Program-made: the position numbers and the translations under genes
In this document: positions 23,426 through 31,912 of the stretch, in pieces
Layout of the letters: each line of letters opens with the position of its first letter
Position numbering within the stretch: position 1 is the first letter of the stretch
Source of the DNA: Pseudomonadota bacterium
GTDB lineage: Bacteria; Pseudomonadota; Alphaproteobacteria; Rhizobiales; Xanthobacteraceae
Assembly (NCBI GenBank): GCA_023435725.1
Contig: JAEYRD010000035.1
Location: 1 to 64,000, forward strand
DNA: 64,000 bases
Direction of reading: 5' to 3'
The notes under the pieces: generated by a model
What the model saw: the letters and a program-made list of their open reading frames with translations, nothing else
What the model was told of the DNA's origin: nothing
Database searches by the model: none

Positions 23426-24277
23426 CTATGGCTGGCCGAGAATCTTCTTCGCGGCGCGAAGGTGCGGCTTGTCGATCATCATGCCGTCGAGACGCAGTGT
23501 GCCGGAATTGGGGTTGCTCGCAAACGCCGCGATTACCTTCTCGGCCCATGTACGTTCGGCATCGGTCGGATCGAATGCCGCGTTGACGACATCGACATGC
23601 TTGGGGTGGATCAGCGCCTTCGCCGAAAAACCGTCGCGCCGCGCCGCGCGGGTTTCCTGCTCGAGGCCTACGAGATTGTCGATATCGGTGTAGACGGTGT
23701 CGATCGGCGCGACCTCGGCCGCAGCCGCTGCCATCAGGCAGAGATCGCGCGCGAGGCGATAGGGACTGTGGAACACGCCGCCCGATGCCTTCTCGGTGGC
23801 GCCGAGCGAAGCCGAGAGATCTTCGGCGCCCCACATCAATCCGGCGAGGCGAGGGGAGCAGCCCTTGTAGCTGCCGAGCCCGAAGATGGAGCCTGCGGTT
23901 TCCGTCGCGACACAAACGATGCGGGTCGCGCCGACCGCGGTGCCGGCCGCCGCCTCGAAGGCTTCGAGCCAGGTCGCGAGCCGGCGCACATCGTCGCCGC
24001 CTTGCGATTTCGGCAGCACGATGCCGTCGGGCTTGCCCGGCATCACCGCGGCAAGATCCGTGAGTGTCATGCCGGTGTCGAGCGCGTTGACGCGGACATA
24101 GAGCTGATGCGGCTTGCTGCGGCCCTTCAGCATGGCAAGCGTCAGCGCGCGCGCCTCGGCCTTCTTCTCGGTGACGACGGAATCCTCGACGTCGATGATC
24201 AGCGCGTCGGCCTTGCCTTCGCTCGCCTTCTCGAATTTGCGCGGGGAATCGCCCGGCACGAACAGCATCGAACGCAT
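23426..24277 (-). CDS. CitE-like CoA-ester lyase (HpcH/HpaI family)
   Basis: This 283-residue TIM-barrel protein starts MRSMLFVPGDSPRKFEKA and contains DVEDSV (metal and CoA region), VLPKSQGG, the metal-binding Glu in CVATETAGSIF and the C-terminal LIHPKHVDVVN. This is the pattern of citramalyl-CoA, malyl-CoA and beta-methylmalyl-CoA lyases. It should cleave a 3-hydroxyacyl-CoA such as citramalyl-CoA into acetyl-CoA plus pyruvate, or methylmalyl-CoA into propionyl-CoA plus glyoxylate. The start overlaps the MaoC stop by 1 bp (TGATG). The neighbouring hydratase and CoA-transferase strongly support a CoA-thioester dicarboxylate pathway. Confidence 0.88.
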   Translation of the reverse strand: MRSMLFVPGDSPRKFEKASEGKADALIIDVEDSVVTEKKAEARALTLAMLKGRSKPHQLYVRVNALDTGMTLTDLAAVMPGKPDGIVLPKSQGGDDVRRLATWLEAFEAAAGTAVGATRIVCVATETAGSIFGLGSYKGCSPRLAGLMWGAEDLSASLGATEKASGGVFHSPYRLARDLCLMAAAAAEVAPIDTVYTDIDNLVGLEQETRAARRDGFSAKALIHPKHVDVVNAAFDPTDAERTWAEKVIAAFASNPNSGTLRLDGMMIDKPHLRAAKKILGQP

Positions 24278-24729
24278 CAGACCGGCCTCTTGTGCATCAT
24301 CGCCATGCGGCGGCATTTGCCGACGATCTCGTCGTTCTGGTTCAAGGCGTGGTGCTCGAACTCGACGATGCCCGCCTTGGGGCGCGATTTGGATTCCCTC
24401 AACGAAAGCACCTTCGTCGTCGCCCGCAATGTGTCGCCATGGAAGACCGGCTTTGGAAAGGTGACGTCGGTCATGCCGAGATTGGCGACGGTGGTCCCCA
24501 GGGTCGTATCATAGACCGTCATGCCGATCATGATGCCGAGGGTGTAAAGGCTGTTGAAAATACGCTGGCCGAACTCGGTCTTTTCAGAGAAATGCGCGTC
24601 AATGTGTAGCGGCTGCGGATTGAGCGTCAGCAGGCTGAACATGGTGTTGTCCATTTCCGTGACAGTCCTGGTCAGCGGATGCCTGAACTCCTGGCCAACG
24701 GAAAAGTCTTCGAAATAAAGTCCGGCCAT
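24277..24729 (-). CDS. MaoC-family hydratase (itaconyl/mesaconyl-CoA hydratase-like)
   Basis: This 150-residue single hot-dog protein carries a MaoC-type motif LNPQPLHIDAHFSEKTEFG near residues 36-54. The catalytic His is kept, and the usual Asp of the GD-x-NPLH version is replaced within LNPQPLH. It should add water to an enoyl-CoA such as itaconyl-CoA or mesaconyl-CoA, giving the substrate of the CitE-like lyase to which it is translationally coupled. Double-domain mesaconyl-CoA hydratases are about twice this length, so this is the short form. It lies 44 bp after the CoA-transferase. Confidence 0.85.
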   Translation of the reverse strand: MAGLYFEDFSVGQEFRHPLTRTVTEMDNTMFSLLTLNPQPLHIDAHFSEKTEFGQRIFNSLYTLGIMIGMTVYDTTLGTTVANLGMTDVTFPKPVFHGDTLRATTKVLSLRESKSRPKAGIVEFEHHALNQNDEIVGKCRRMAMMHKRPV

Positions 24730-24773
24730 CGCGGTTTCCTCCCTGTATTGGTGCGATTTGGCCCGTGCCGCCG

Positions 24774-25976
24774 TTAAGGTGGCGCGGCCAGGTGAACTGC
24801 TTTTTGCTCTGCGAGCTGATCGATCTCCTCAGTCGAGAATCCGGCCTCGCGCAAGATGTCGCGGCCATGCTGGCCGAGCGTCGGTGCGGGACCGGCCGCT
24901 TCCGGCTGGGTCACGCTCCAGGTGGAAGGCACGCGCATCTGGCGGATGCGGCCTTCCACGGGGTGATCCACCGTCCTGAAGAAGTCGATCGCATTGAGAT
25001 GCGGATCGTCCAAAATCGTCTCCAGCGTATGCATCGGCATCACAGGAATGTCGGCGCGTTCCAGCAGCTCGCGCCATTCGGCGGTCGTGCGCGTCAGGAA
25101 GATGTGGCCGATTTCCTCGTAAATCTCGTCGATATGCTTGGTGCGCGCGGCGTGGTTGGCAAAGCGCGGCTGCTGCAGGAATTCCGGCCGGCCGATCGCC
25201 TCGAAGAAGCTGCGCCAGTGCTTGTCGTTGTAGATGAGCACGCAGAGATAGCCGTCGCTGGTCTTGTAGGGGCGGCGGTAGCGCGAGAGCAGCCGGGCGT
25301 AGCCGCCATGGTCGAGCGGGGGATCGTAGGTCAGCCCGCCCAGATGATCGATCAGCACGAACTCGGTCATCGATTCGAACATCGGCACGTCGATGCGCTG
25401 GCCGATGCCGGTGCGCTGCTGGTGCATCAGCCCGCCCATGATCGCGTTCACCATCATCAGGCCGACGATGCGGTCGGCGATGGTGACGGGAACGTAGCGC
25501 GGGGTGCCGTCGCCGGCGGCAGCGATCAGGGTTGGAATGGCGGCGGCGCCCTGGATCAGGTCGTCGTAGGCGGGCTTTGCGGCATAGGGGCCGGACTGGC
25601 CGTAGCCGAACGCGCCGACATAGACGAGGGCGGGATTGATCGAGCGAAGCGTCTCGTAGTCGAGGCCGAGCCGCGCCATCGCCTGCGGGCGCACATTATA
25701 GACAAGCGCGTTGGCGCGTTTCGCCAGCCGCAGCAGCGTGTCGCGTCCCTCCTTCTTCTTGAGGTCGAGCACAATGCTGCGCTTGCCGCGATTGACGTTG
25801 TTGAACATCCCGCCCATGCCGGGCGAGCGGCCGGGACCGATCTGGCGAACGATGTCACCCTCGGGGCTTTCGACCTTGATGATTTCGGCGCCCATGTCCG
25901 CCAGCACCTGGGTGCCGTAGGGGCCCATCAGCACGGACGTCAGGTCGAGAATGGTGAAGCCGGAGAGCGGTCCCAT
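24774..25976 (-). CDS. Class III CoA-transferase (CaiB/BaiF family)
   Basis: This 400-residue enzyme starts MGPLSGFTILDLTSVLMGPY and contains MFNNVNRGKRSIVLDLKK and IDVPMFESMTEFVL, as in the formyl-CoA/succinyl-CoA transferase superfamily. The nucleophile in this family is an Asp in the middle of the protein. It should transfer CoA from succinyl-CoA or a similar donor to a dicarboxylate, making the first CoA ester of the pathway completed by the MaoC and CitE-like proteins. It is the promoter-proximal gene of the minus-strand unit and diverges from the TRAP transporter operon. Confidence 0.88.
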   Translation of the reverse strand: MGPLSGFTILDLTSVLMGPYGTQVLADMGAEIIKVESPEGDIVRQIGPGRSPGMGGMFNNVNRGKRSIVLDLKKKEGRDTLLRLAKRANALVYNVRPQAMARLGLDYETLRSINPALVYVGAFGYGQSGPYAAKPAYDDLIQGAAAIPTLIAAAGDGTPRYVPVTIADRIVGLMMVNAIMGGLMHQQRTGIGQRIDVPMFESMTEFVLIDHLGGLTYDPPLDHGGYARLLSRYRRPYKTSDGYLCVLIYNDKHWRSFFEAIGRPEFLQQPRFANHAARTKHIDEIYEEIGHIFLTRTTAEWRELLERADIPVMPMHTLETILDDPHLNAIDFFRTVDHPVEGRIRQMRVPSTWSVTQPEAAGPAPTLGQHGRDILREAGFSTEEIDQLAEQKAVHLAAPP

Positions 25977-25996
25977 GGGGCCCCGTTGGATAAATT

Positions 25997-26109
25997 CATA
26001 TACGTGGAGTTAGAGTTCACAAAACATCGATGTCAATTCGGCGGGTCCACTCCGGGATGCATAGCTCTATGCATAGTTCATATACTTGACAGATAAATTC
26101 ACGTATATG
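25997..26109. promoter_or_regulatory. Operator cluster between the divergent dicarboxylate operons
   Basis: CATATACGTG occurs at 25997-26006, its exact reverse complement CACGTATATG at 26100-26109, and a one-mismatch copy CATATACTTG at 26079-26088. Between them is a palindrome GCATAG-CT-CTATGC at 26059-26072. The flanks TAAATTCA are also shared by the first two sites. The AT-rich 229-bp region must hold both promoters. IclR proteins bind short palindromes of this size, so the regulator at 22665 is the likely ligand of these sites. Confidence 0.55.
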
Positions 26110-26205
26110 TACATTTTCCTCAAGCAAGAAGTGGAGTGAGGGTCGGACGGTGATGCAGCATGTGGACTGCCGCCTTCGGCATGGGGACGCGTCAAGGAGA
26201 ACGAC

Positions 26206-27234
26206 ATGAAGAAGAATCTGGTCTGGGCTGCCGCGGCGTTGGCTTGCTCGCTGCCGGTCTCGACGCTGCCGGCGCAGGCGCTGGAGCTGAAGGTCGCCGA
26301 TAGCTTCCCCGCCGGTCATTATCTCGTCCGCCTGATGCTGAAGCCGTGGATGGACGACGTCACCAAGCGCACCAATGGCGCGGTGACCTTCACCTATTAT
26401 CCGAACCAGCAGATCGGCAAGGCGGCGGACATGCTGCGGCTGACCCAGTCGGGCGTGGTCGACATCGGCTACATCGGGCCGTCCTATGTCTCCGACAAGA
26501 TGCCGCTGTCGGAAGTCGCGCAATTGCCGGGCGCGTTCGCAACCAGCTGCCAGGGCACGCTCGCCTATTGGAAGACCGCGCGCGAAGGCGTTCTGGCCAA
26601 GCAGGAATACGCACCGAACAAGATCAAGCTGCTGATGGCCGTGGTGCTGCCGCCCTATCAGGTGTGGACCGTCAAGTCGAAGGTGGAAACGACCAAGGAC
26701 ATGCAGGGCCTGAAGCTGCGCACCACGGGCGGCGCGCAGGACCTGACGCTGCGTGCGCTCAACGCCGTGCCGGTGCGCATGGCTGCGCCCGATGCCTATG
26801 AGTCGCTGTCGCGCGGCACGATGGACGGCCTGCTGTTCCCGCTCGACAGTGTCGTGTCCTACGGCCTCGACAAGCTGGTCAAGCACGCCACCGAAGGCGT
26901 CAGCTTCGGCAGCTTCATCGTCGCCTATTCCATCAACCAGTCGGTCTGGAACAAGCTGCCCGACGATGTGAAGAAGGCGATGGACGAGGCCTCGGAGGCG
27001 ATCACGCCGAAGGCCTGCGCCGACGTCGACAAGGAAGGCGAAGTCACCAAGAAGCAGATGCAGGACGAAGGCGTCAGCTTCGATCCGCTTCCCGAAGCGA
27101 CCCGCGCCGAGATGAAGGACAAGCTCAAGGGCGTCGGCCAGGAATGGGCCAGCGGTCTCGACAGCCGCGGCAAGCAGGCGTCCGCCGCGCTTAGGGAGTT
27201 CGAAGGCCTGCTCGCCGCCGGCGGCACCAAGTAA
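26206..27234 (+). CDS. dctP: TRAP transporter solute-binding protein, DctP family
   Basis: This 342-residue periplasmic protein has a clear signal peptide (MKKNLVWAAAALACSLPVST..., cleavage near AQA) and mature start LELKVADSFPAGHYLVRLML. The ligand-carboxylate arginine region LKLRTTGGAQD, near residue 170, is present. It captures an organic acid, probably a C4-C5 dicarboxylate judging by the CoA-dependent enzymes around it, and delivers it to DctQM encoded next. It leads the plus-strand operon behind the operator cluster at 25997-26109, with a GGAG ribosome-binding site just before the ATG. Confidence 0.92.
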   Translation: MKKNLVWAAAALACSLPVSTLPAQALELKVADSFPAGHYLVRLMLKPWMDDVTKRTNGAVTFTYYPNQQIGKAADMLRLTQSGVVDIGYIGPSYVSDKMPLSEVAQLPGAFATSCQGTLAYWKTAREGVLAKQEYAPNKIKLLMAVVLPPYQVWTVKSKVETTKDMQGLKLRTTGGAQDLTLRALNAVPVRMAAPDAYESLSRGTMDGLLFPLDSVVSYGLDKLVKHATEGVSFGSFIVAYSINQSVWNKLPDDVKKAMDEASEAITPKACADVDKEGEVTKKQMQDEGVSFDPLPEATRAEMKDKLKGVGQEWASGLDSRGKQASAALREFEGLLAAGGTK

Positions 27235-27267
27235 TCGTCAGCCGCATAGAAGAGGGAGGCACCCGAG

Positions 27268-27822
27268 GTGATCAAACGGGCAGGAGATGTGCTCGGTGCG
27301 CTGGAACGCGCGCTGACGGTGGTCGCGGTGGTGTTCCTGTTCGTGATCATGCTGCTGGTGGTGACCGACGTGTTCATGCGCTACGCGCTGAACCGTCCGT
27401 TCTCCTTCACCTATGACCTGATCGGGCTCTATCTCCTGGCGGGCGTGTTCTTCTTCACGCTGTCGGACGGCTTGCGCGAGCATGCCCATGTCGGCGTCGA
27501 CATCCTGCTGTCGCGCTTCTCGCCGGCCGGGCGGCGGTTGTCCGAGATCGTCACCGCGCTTGCCGGCCTGTTCGTGTTCGTCCTGATCTGCAAGGTCGGA
27601 TTCGAGCGCGCGCTGGAGAATTACGAGCAGCACGACGTCCTCTCCGGCGCGATTCCGTGGCCGACCTGGATCTCGGCGGCGCTGGTGCCGTTCGGCTGCG
27701 GCGTGCTGGTGCTGCGGCTGGCGCTGCAGCTCGTCGGCAATGTGCTGAGCCTCGTCAGCGGGCGCGACCTCTATCCGCTGCCGCCGGTCACCGGCGTCGG
27801 CGAAGCACGAAGCTTCGAGTAA
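27268..27822 (+). CDS. dctQ: TRAP transporter small permease, DctQ family
   Basis: This 184-residue inner-membrane protein has four predicted hydrophobic spans and the DctQ features RYALNRPFSFTYDLIGLYLL and LREHAHVGVDILLSRF. It starts with GTG at 27268, preceded by GAGGGAGG. It pairs with the large subunit DctM, which begins 12 bp after its stop. DctQ is required for assembly of the sodium-coupled TRAP importer. Confidence 0.9.
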   Translation: MIKRAGDVLGALERALTVVAVVFLFVIMLLVVTDVFMRYALNRPFSFTYDLIGLYLLAGVFFFTLSDGLREHAHVGVDILLSRFSPAGRRLSEIVTALAGLFVFVLICKVGFERALENYEQHDVLSGAIPWPTWISAALVPFGCGVLVLRLALQLVGNVLSLVSGRDLYPLPPVTGVGEARSFE

Positions 27823-27834
27823 CGGCAGGAATCC

Positions 27835-29124
27835 ATGACACCTTTCATCGTTCTCGCCCTGCTGTTCGGCCTGCTTGCGCTCGGCACGCCCGTCGGCTTC
27901 GCCATGGCCTTTGCCGGTTCGGTCGGCCTCGTCATGGTGGGCGGTTGGTCCACACTGTTCGGCATTCTGCAGACCGCGCCGCTCTCGACCGTCTCCTCGT
28001 ACGAGCTGATCACCATACCGATGTTCCTTCTGATGGCGGATCTCGTGCTGCTCTCGGGCGTTGCGGATGATCTGTTCAAGACGGCTTCGGCCTGGGTCGG
28101 CCGCATTCCCGGGGGGCTCGGCATGGCCACGGCGCTTGCCGGCGCCGGCTTCGGCGCGATTTGCGGCACCTCGACGGCCTCGGCCGCGACGCTGTCCTCG
28201 ACCAGCCTTCCGGCGATGATCCGCCAGGGCTATGAGCCGAAGATGGCCGCGGGCGTGGTCGCGATCTCGGGCACGCTGTCGATGCTGCTGCCGACCAGCG
28301 TCGCGCTCGTCATCTTCGGCCTGCTTGCCGAAGTGAACATCGGCAAGCTGCTGATCAGCGGCATCATCCCCGCGATCCTCGTCACCATCACCATCATGGC
28401 CACGATCTACTTCCTGGTCTGGCAGGATCCCTCGCGCGCGCCCGCCGCGAAGTCGGTGCCGTGGCGCGAGAAGTTCGCGCTGCTGTGGCAGGTCTCGCCG
28501 ATGGTGGTGCTGTTCTCGATCGTCACGGGCACGATCTATCTCGGCGTTGCGACGCCAACAGAAGCCTCTGCCTTCGGCGCGTTCGGCGCCTTCCTGCTTG
28601 CGATCGTCAAGGGCAAGATCACGCCGTCGTCGCTCTACAGGACGCTGCTGCGCGCCTGCCACGGCACCTGCATGATCATCATGATCCTGGTCGGCGCCTC
28701 GATCTTCGGCTACTTCTTCACGCTTACCCACGTCACGCAGGATCTCGTTGCCTGGATCGGCAGTTTGCCGACCTCGCGCTGGGTGATCATCACGCTGATC
28801 CTGTGCGGCTATATCGTGCTCGGCTCCTTCATGGACCAGATCGCGATCCTGGTGCTGACCGTGCCGATCGTGCTGCCCCTGATCAAGACGCTCGGCTTCG
28901 ATCCGATCTGGTTCGGCGTCATCAAGATCGTCACTGCCGAGGTCGGCATGATCACGCCGCCGGTCGGGCTGAACTGCTTCATCGTCGCCCGCTATGCCAA
29001 GCGGCCGGTGGCGGAGGTGTTCCACGGCACCTTCCCGCACTTCATCGCGCACCTGATTGCGATCGCGATTCTGGTGGCATTTCCGTCTATCATCCTCTGG
29101 CTGCCCTCGCAGATGGGGCGCTAG
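27835..29124 (+). CDS. dctM: TRAP transporter large permease, DctM family
   Basis: This 429-residue protein has about twelve hydrophobic segments and the DctM hallmarks FGAICGTSTASAATLSSTSL, TPVGFAMAFAGSVG and the C-terminal EVGMITPPVGLNCFIV. It forms the sodium-dependent transport channel with DctQ. It lies between dctQ (12 bp) and an acyl-CoA dehydrogenase gene (29 bp), so transport and breakdown are probably expressed together. Confidence 0.93.
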   Translation: MTPFIVLALLFGLLALGTPVGFAMAFAGSVGLVMVGGWSTLFGILQTAPLSTVSSYELITIPMFLLMADLVLLSGVADDLFKTASAWVGRIPGGLGMATALAGAGFGAICGTSTASAATLSSTSLPAMIRQGYEPKMAAGVVAISGTLSMLLPTSVALVIFGLLAEVNIGKLLISGIIPAILVTITIMATIYFLVWQDPSRAPAAKSVPWREKFALLWQVSPMVVLFSIVTGTIYLGVATPTEASAFGAFGAFLLAIVKGKITPSSLYRTLLRACHGTCMIIMILVGASIFGYFFTLTHVTQDLVAWIGSLPTSRWVIITLILCGYIVLGSFMDQIAILVLTVPIVLPLIKTLGFDPIWFGVIKIVTAEVGMITPPVGLNCFIVARYAKRPVAEVFHGTFPHFIAHLIAIAILVAFPSIILWLPSQMGR

Positions 29125-29153
29125 GCACAACGAGCCTCCACAAGGAGACCATC

Positions 29154-30320
29154 ATGGATTTCGCGCTCACCGATCAGCAGGAAGCCATTCGCGACGCTAT
29201 CGCAAAGATCTGCGAGGGCTTTCCCGATGCCTACTGGCTGAAGAAGGATCACGACGGCGGCTTTCCGCACGACTTCCACAAGGCGCTCGCCGATGCCGGC
29301 TGGCTCGGCATCTGCGTGCCGGAAGCCTATGGCGGCTCCGGGCTCGGCATCACTGAAGCTGCGATCATGATGCGCACGATCGCGGAATCCGGTGCCGGCA
29401 TGTCCGGCGCATCCGCGGTGCACATCAACGTGTTCGGCCTCAACCCCGTCGTGGTGTTCGGCACCGAGGAGCAGCGCAAGCGCATGCTGCCGCCGATGGT
29501 CGAGGGCCGCGAAAAGGCCTGCTTCGCCGTCACCGAGCCCAACACCGGCCTCAACACCACCCAGCTCAAGACCCGCGCGGTTGCCAAGAACGACCGCTAC
29601 ATCGTCAACGGCCAGAAGGTATGGATCTCGACCGCGCAAGTTGCGCACAAGATCCTGCTGCTGGCGCGCACCACGCCGCTGGAGGAGGTGCGCTCGCCCA
29701 CCCATGGCCTCAGCCTGTTCTACACCGATTTCGACCGCAACAAGATCAAGGTCCACGAGATCGAGAAGATGGGCCGCAAGATCGTGGATTCCAACGAGCT
29801 CTTCTTCGAGGACTTCGAGATCCCGATGGAAGACCGGATCGGCGAAGAGGGCAAAGGCTTCCAGTACATCCTCGAAGGCATGAACCCCGAGCGCATCCTG
29901 ATCGCGGCGGAAGCCGTCGGCCTCGGCAAGCTCGCGCTGTCGCGCGCGACCGAATACGCCAAGACGCGAACCGTGTTCAATCGCCCGATCGGCAAGAACC
30001 AGGGCATCCAGCATCCGCTCGCGGTGAACTGGGTGGAACTCGAGGCCGCCTGGCTGATGGTGATGTCGGCGGCCTGGCAATACGACAAGGGCATGCCGTG
30101 CGGCGCCGCAGCCAATGCTGCGAAGTATCTGGCGGGCGAGGCCGGCTTCTCCGCCTGCGAGCAGGCCGTCATGACCCATGGCGGATTCGGCTATGCCAAG
30201 GAGTTCCACGTCGAGCGTTACCTGCGCGAAGTCCTGATCCCGCGCATTGCGCCGGTCAGCCCGCAGCTCGCGCTCAGCTTCATCGCGGAGAAGGTGCTTG
30301 GGCTGGCGAAATCGTACTAA
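29154..30320 (+). CDS. Acyl-CoA dehydrogenase
   Basis: This 388-residue flavoenzyme shows the family signatures CFAVTEPNTGLNTTQLKT (FAD/substrate loop), NGQKVWISTAQVA, GMNPERILIAAEAVG, FNRPIGKNQGIQ and the C-terminal MTHGGFGYAKEFHVERYLRE. The end of the protein lacks the usual YEGTSE glutamate. The Glu in MNPERI sits where isovaleryl-CoA-type dehydrogenases keep their base, so activity is likely. It should desaturate an acyl-CoA, for example methylsuccinyl-CoA to mesaconyl-CoA, which would feed the MaoC/CitE-like steps; the substrate is inferred. The start ATG at 29154 follows AAGGAG. A longer in-frame extension overlaps dctM and is not real. Confidence 0.9.
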   Translation: MDFALTDQQEAIRDAIAKICEGFPDAYWLKKDHDGGFPHDFHKALADAGWLGICVPEAYGGSGLGITEAAIMMRTIAESGAGMSGASAVHINVFGLNPVVVFGTEEQRKRMLPPMVEGREKACFAVTEPNTGLNTTQLKTRAVAKNDRYIVNGQKVWISTAQVAHKILLLARTTPLEEVRSPTHGLSLFYTDFDRNKIKVHEIEKMGRKIVDSNELFFEDFEIPMEDRIGEEGKGFQYILEGMNPERILIAAEAVGLGKLALSRATEYAKTRTVFNRPIGKNQGIQHPLAVNWVELEAAWLMVMSAAWQYDKGMPCGAAANAAKYLAGEAGFSACEQAVMTHGGFGYAKEFHVERYLREVLIPRIAPVSPQLALSFIAEKVLGLAKSY

Positions 30321-30351
30321 CCTTGCGCGCGGATAGTTCGGCAGGATCGCC

Positions 30352-31905
30352 ATGAATCTCGCTCATCATCTGCTGCGTGCCGCCAAGGCCGACGCGTCAG
30401 CGCCGGCTCTGTTCAAGGGGCTGACGCCGGTCGCCGATTACGGCCGGCTCGCCGCGACGGTGGCCTCGCTGGCTGCGTCGCTGCAGCAGCGCCTTGGCCT
30501 TGCCAAGGGCGACCGTGTCGCCCTCCTGATGAAGAACGTGCCCGACTATGTCGCCTGCCTCTATGCCTGCTGGCACGCCGGGCTGGTCGCCGTTCCCATC
30601 AACGCAAAACTGCATCCGCGCGAGGTCGCGTTCATTCTCGACAACTCCGCTGCCGCAGTCGTGTTCGTGACCGAAGACATGGCAAGCGTGGCGTCGGACG
30701 CGCTGGTGCTCGGTACGGCCAAGCCGCGCATCGTCGAGATAGGTTCAGTCGAATATCGCGCCCTGGAGAAGGCCGACGGGATCGCCATCGCCGATGTAGG
30801 GATCACCGATCCCGCCTGGATATTCTACACCAGCGGTACCACCGGTCGGCCCAAAGGCGCGGTGCTGAGCCATCGCAATCTGCTGGCGATGTCGCTGAAC
30901 TATCTCGCCGAAATCAACCCGGTCGTGCCTGGCGAGGCGCTGCTCCATGCCGCGCCGATGTCGCATGGCTCCGGCCTCTACATGGTGCCGCACGTGCTGG
31001 GCATGGGCGCGCAGATCATTCCCGAGAGCGGCCGCTTCGAGCCGGATGAGATTCTTGAACTGACGGCAAAGCGCGACAGCATCTCCTTCTTCGCCGCGCC
31101 CACCATGGTGCGGCGCCTGACGGTCGCGGCGAAAGCTGCGGGCGCAACGGCACCAGGGCTGAAGACGATTATCTATGGCGGCGGCCCCATGTATGTCGCC
31201 GATTGCAAGGCGGCGCTCGATGTGTTCGGGCCGAAGCTGGCGCAGATCTACGGTCAGGGCGAGACGCCGATGACTATCACGTATTTGCCGAAGTCCATGC
31301 ATGTCAATGCTGGTCATCCGCGCCACGAGGAGCGCCTGGCCTCGGTCGGCATCGCGCAGAGCGTCGTGCAAGTGCGTACCGTCGACCAGGCGGGACGAGA
31401 CGTTGCGCCCGACGAGATCGGCGAGATCATCGTGCGCGGCGATACCGTGATGTCCGGCTATTGGCAGAACCCCGACGCCACCGCCAATACGTTACGCGAC
31501 GGCTGGCTCTATACAGGCGACATGGGGGCCTTCGACGGCGACGGCTTCCTCACGCTGAAGGATCGCTCCAAGGACGTCATCATTTCCGGCGGCACCAACA
31601 TCTATCCGCGCGAGGTCGAGGAGGTCCTGCTGCGGCACGAGGCCGTTGCCGAAGTCTCGGTGATCGGCAGGCCGCATCCGGAATGGGGCGAGGAGGTGGT
31701 GGCGGTCGTCGTTCCCATCGCGGGCAGGGCGGTTACGCGCGATGAACTCGACCAGATGTGCAATGCCTGGATTGCGCGCTTCAAGCGGCCAAAGCATTAT
31801 TACGTTACAGGTGAGCTGCCGAAGAACAGCTATGGCAAGATCGTGAAGACGGAGCTGCGCACGCTGCTCGGCGAGTCCTCCACGCGCCTCGCGCCGATGG
31901 ATTGA
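30352..31905 (+). CDS. AMP-forming acyl-CoA synthetase/ligase
   Basis: This 517-residue enzyme of the ANL superfamily contains the P-loop-like motif IFYTSGTTGRPKGAVLSHRN, the YTGDMGAFDGDGFLTLKDRS hinge region and GGTNIYPREVEEVLL. The catalytic lysine of the C-terminal domain is in KNSYGKIVKTELR. It should activate a carboxylic acid with ATP and CoA, offering an alternative to the CoA-transferases for priming the substrate. It sits in the TRAP operon, 31 bp after the acyl-CoA dehydrogenase and 7 bp before a CoA-transferase. Confidence 0.9.
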   Translation: MNLAHHLLRAAKADASAPALFKGLTPVADYGRLAATVASLAASLQQRLGLAKGDRVALLMKNVPDYVACLYACWHAGLVAVPINAKLHPREVAFILDNSAAAVVFVTEDMASVASDALVLGTAKPRIVEIGSVEYRALEKADGIAIADVGITDPAWIFYTSGTTGRPKGAVLSHRNLLAMSLNYLAEINPVVPGEALLHAAPMSHGSGLYMVPHVLGMGAQIIPESGRFEPDEILELTAKRDSISFFAAPTMVRRLTVAAKAAGATAPGLKTIIYGGGPMYVADCKAALDVFGPKLAQIYGQGETPMTITYLPKSMHVNAGHPRHEERLASVGIAQSVVQVRTVDQAGRDVAPDEIGEIIVRGDTVMSGYWQNPDATANTLRDGWLYTGDMGAFDGDGFLTLKDRSKDVIISGGTNIYPREVEEVLLRHEAVAEVSVIGRPHPEWGEEVVAVVVPIAGRAVTRDELDQMCNAWIARFKRPKHYYVTGELPKNSYGKIVKTELRTLLGESSTRLAPMD

Positions 31906-31912
31906 GGCGGCG

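Noticed and set aside
27238..29130. A 630-codon minus-strand open frame opposite dctQ and dctM
   Set aside because: It is highly charged and repetitive, without motifs, and antisense to clear TRAP permease genes.
29154..30320. Acyl-CoA dehydrogenase as another catalytically dead enzyme, because the C-terminal YEGTSE glutamate is missing
   Set aside because: The Glu in GMNPERI occupies the alternative catalytic position used by isovaleryl-CoA-type dehydrogenases, so loss of activity is not supported.
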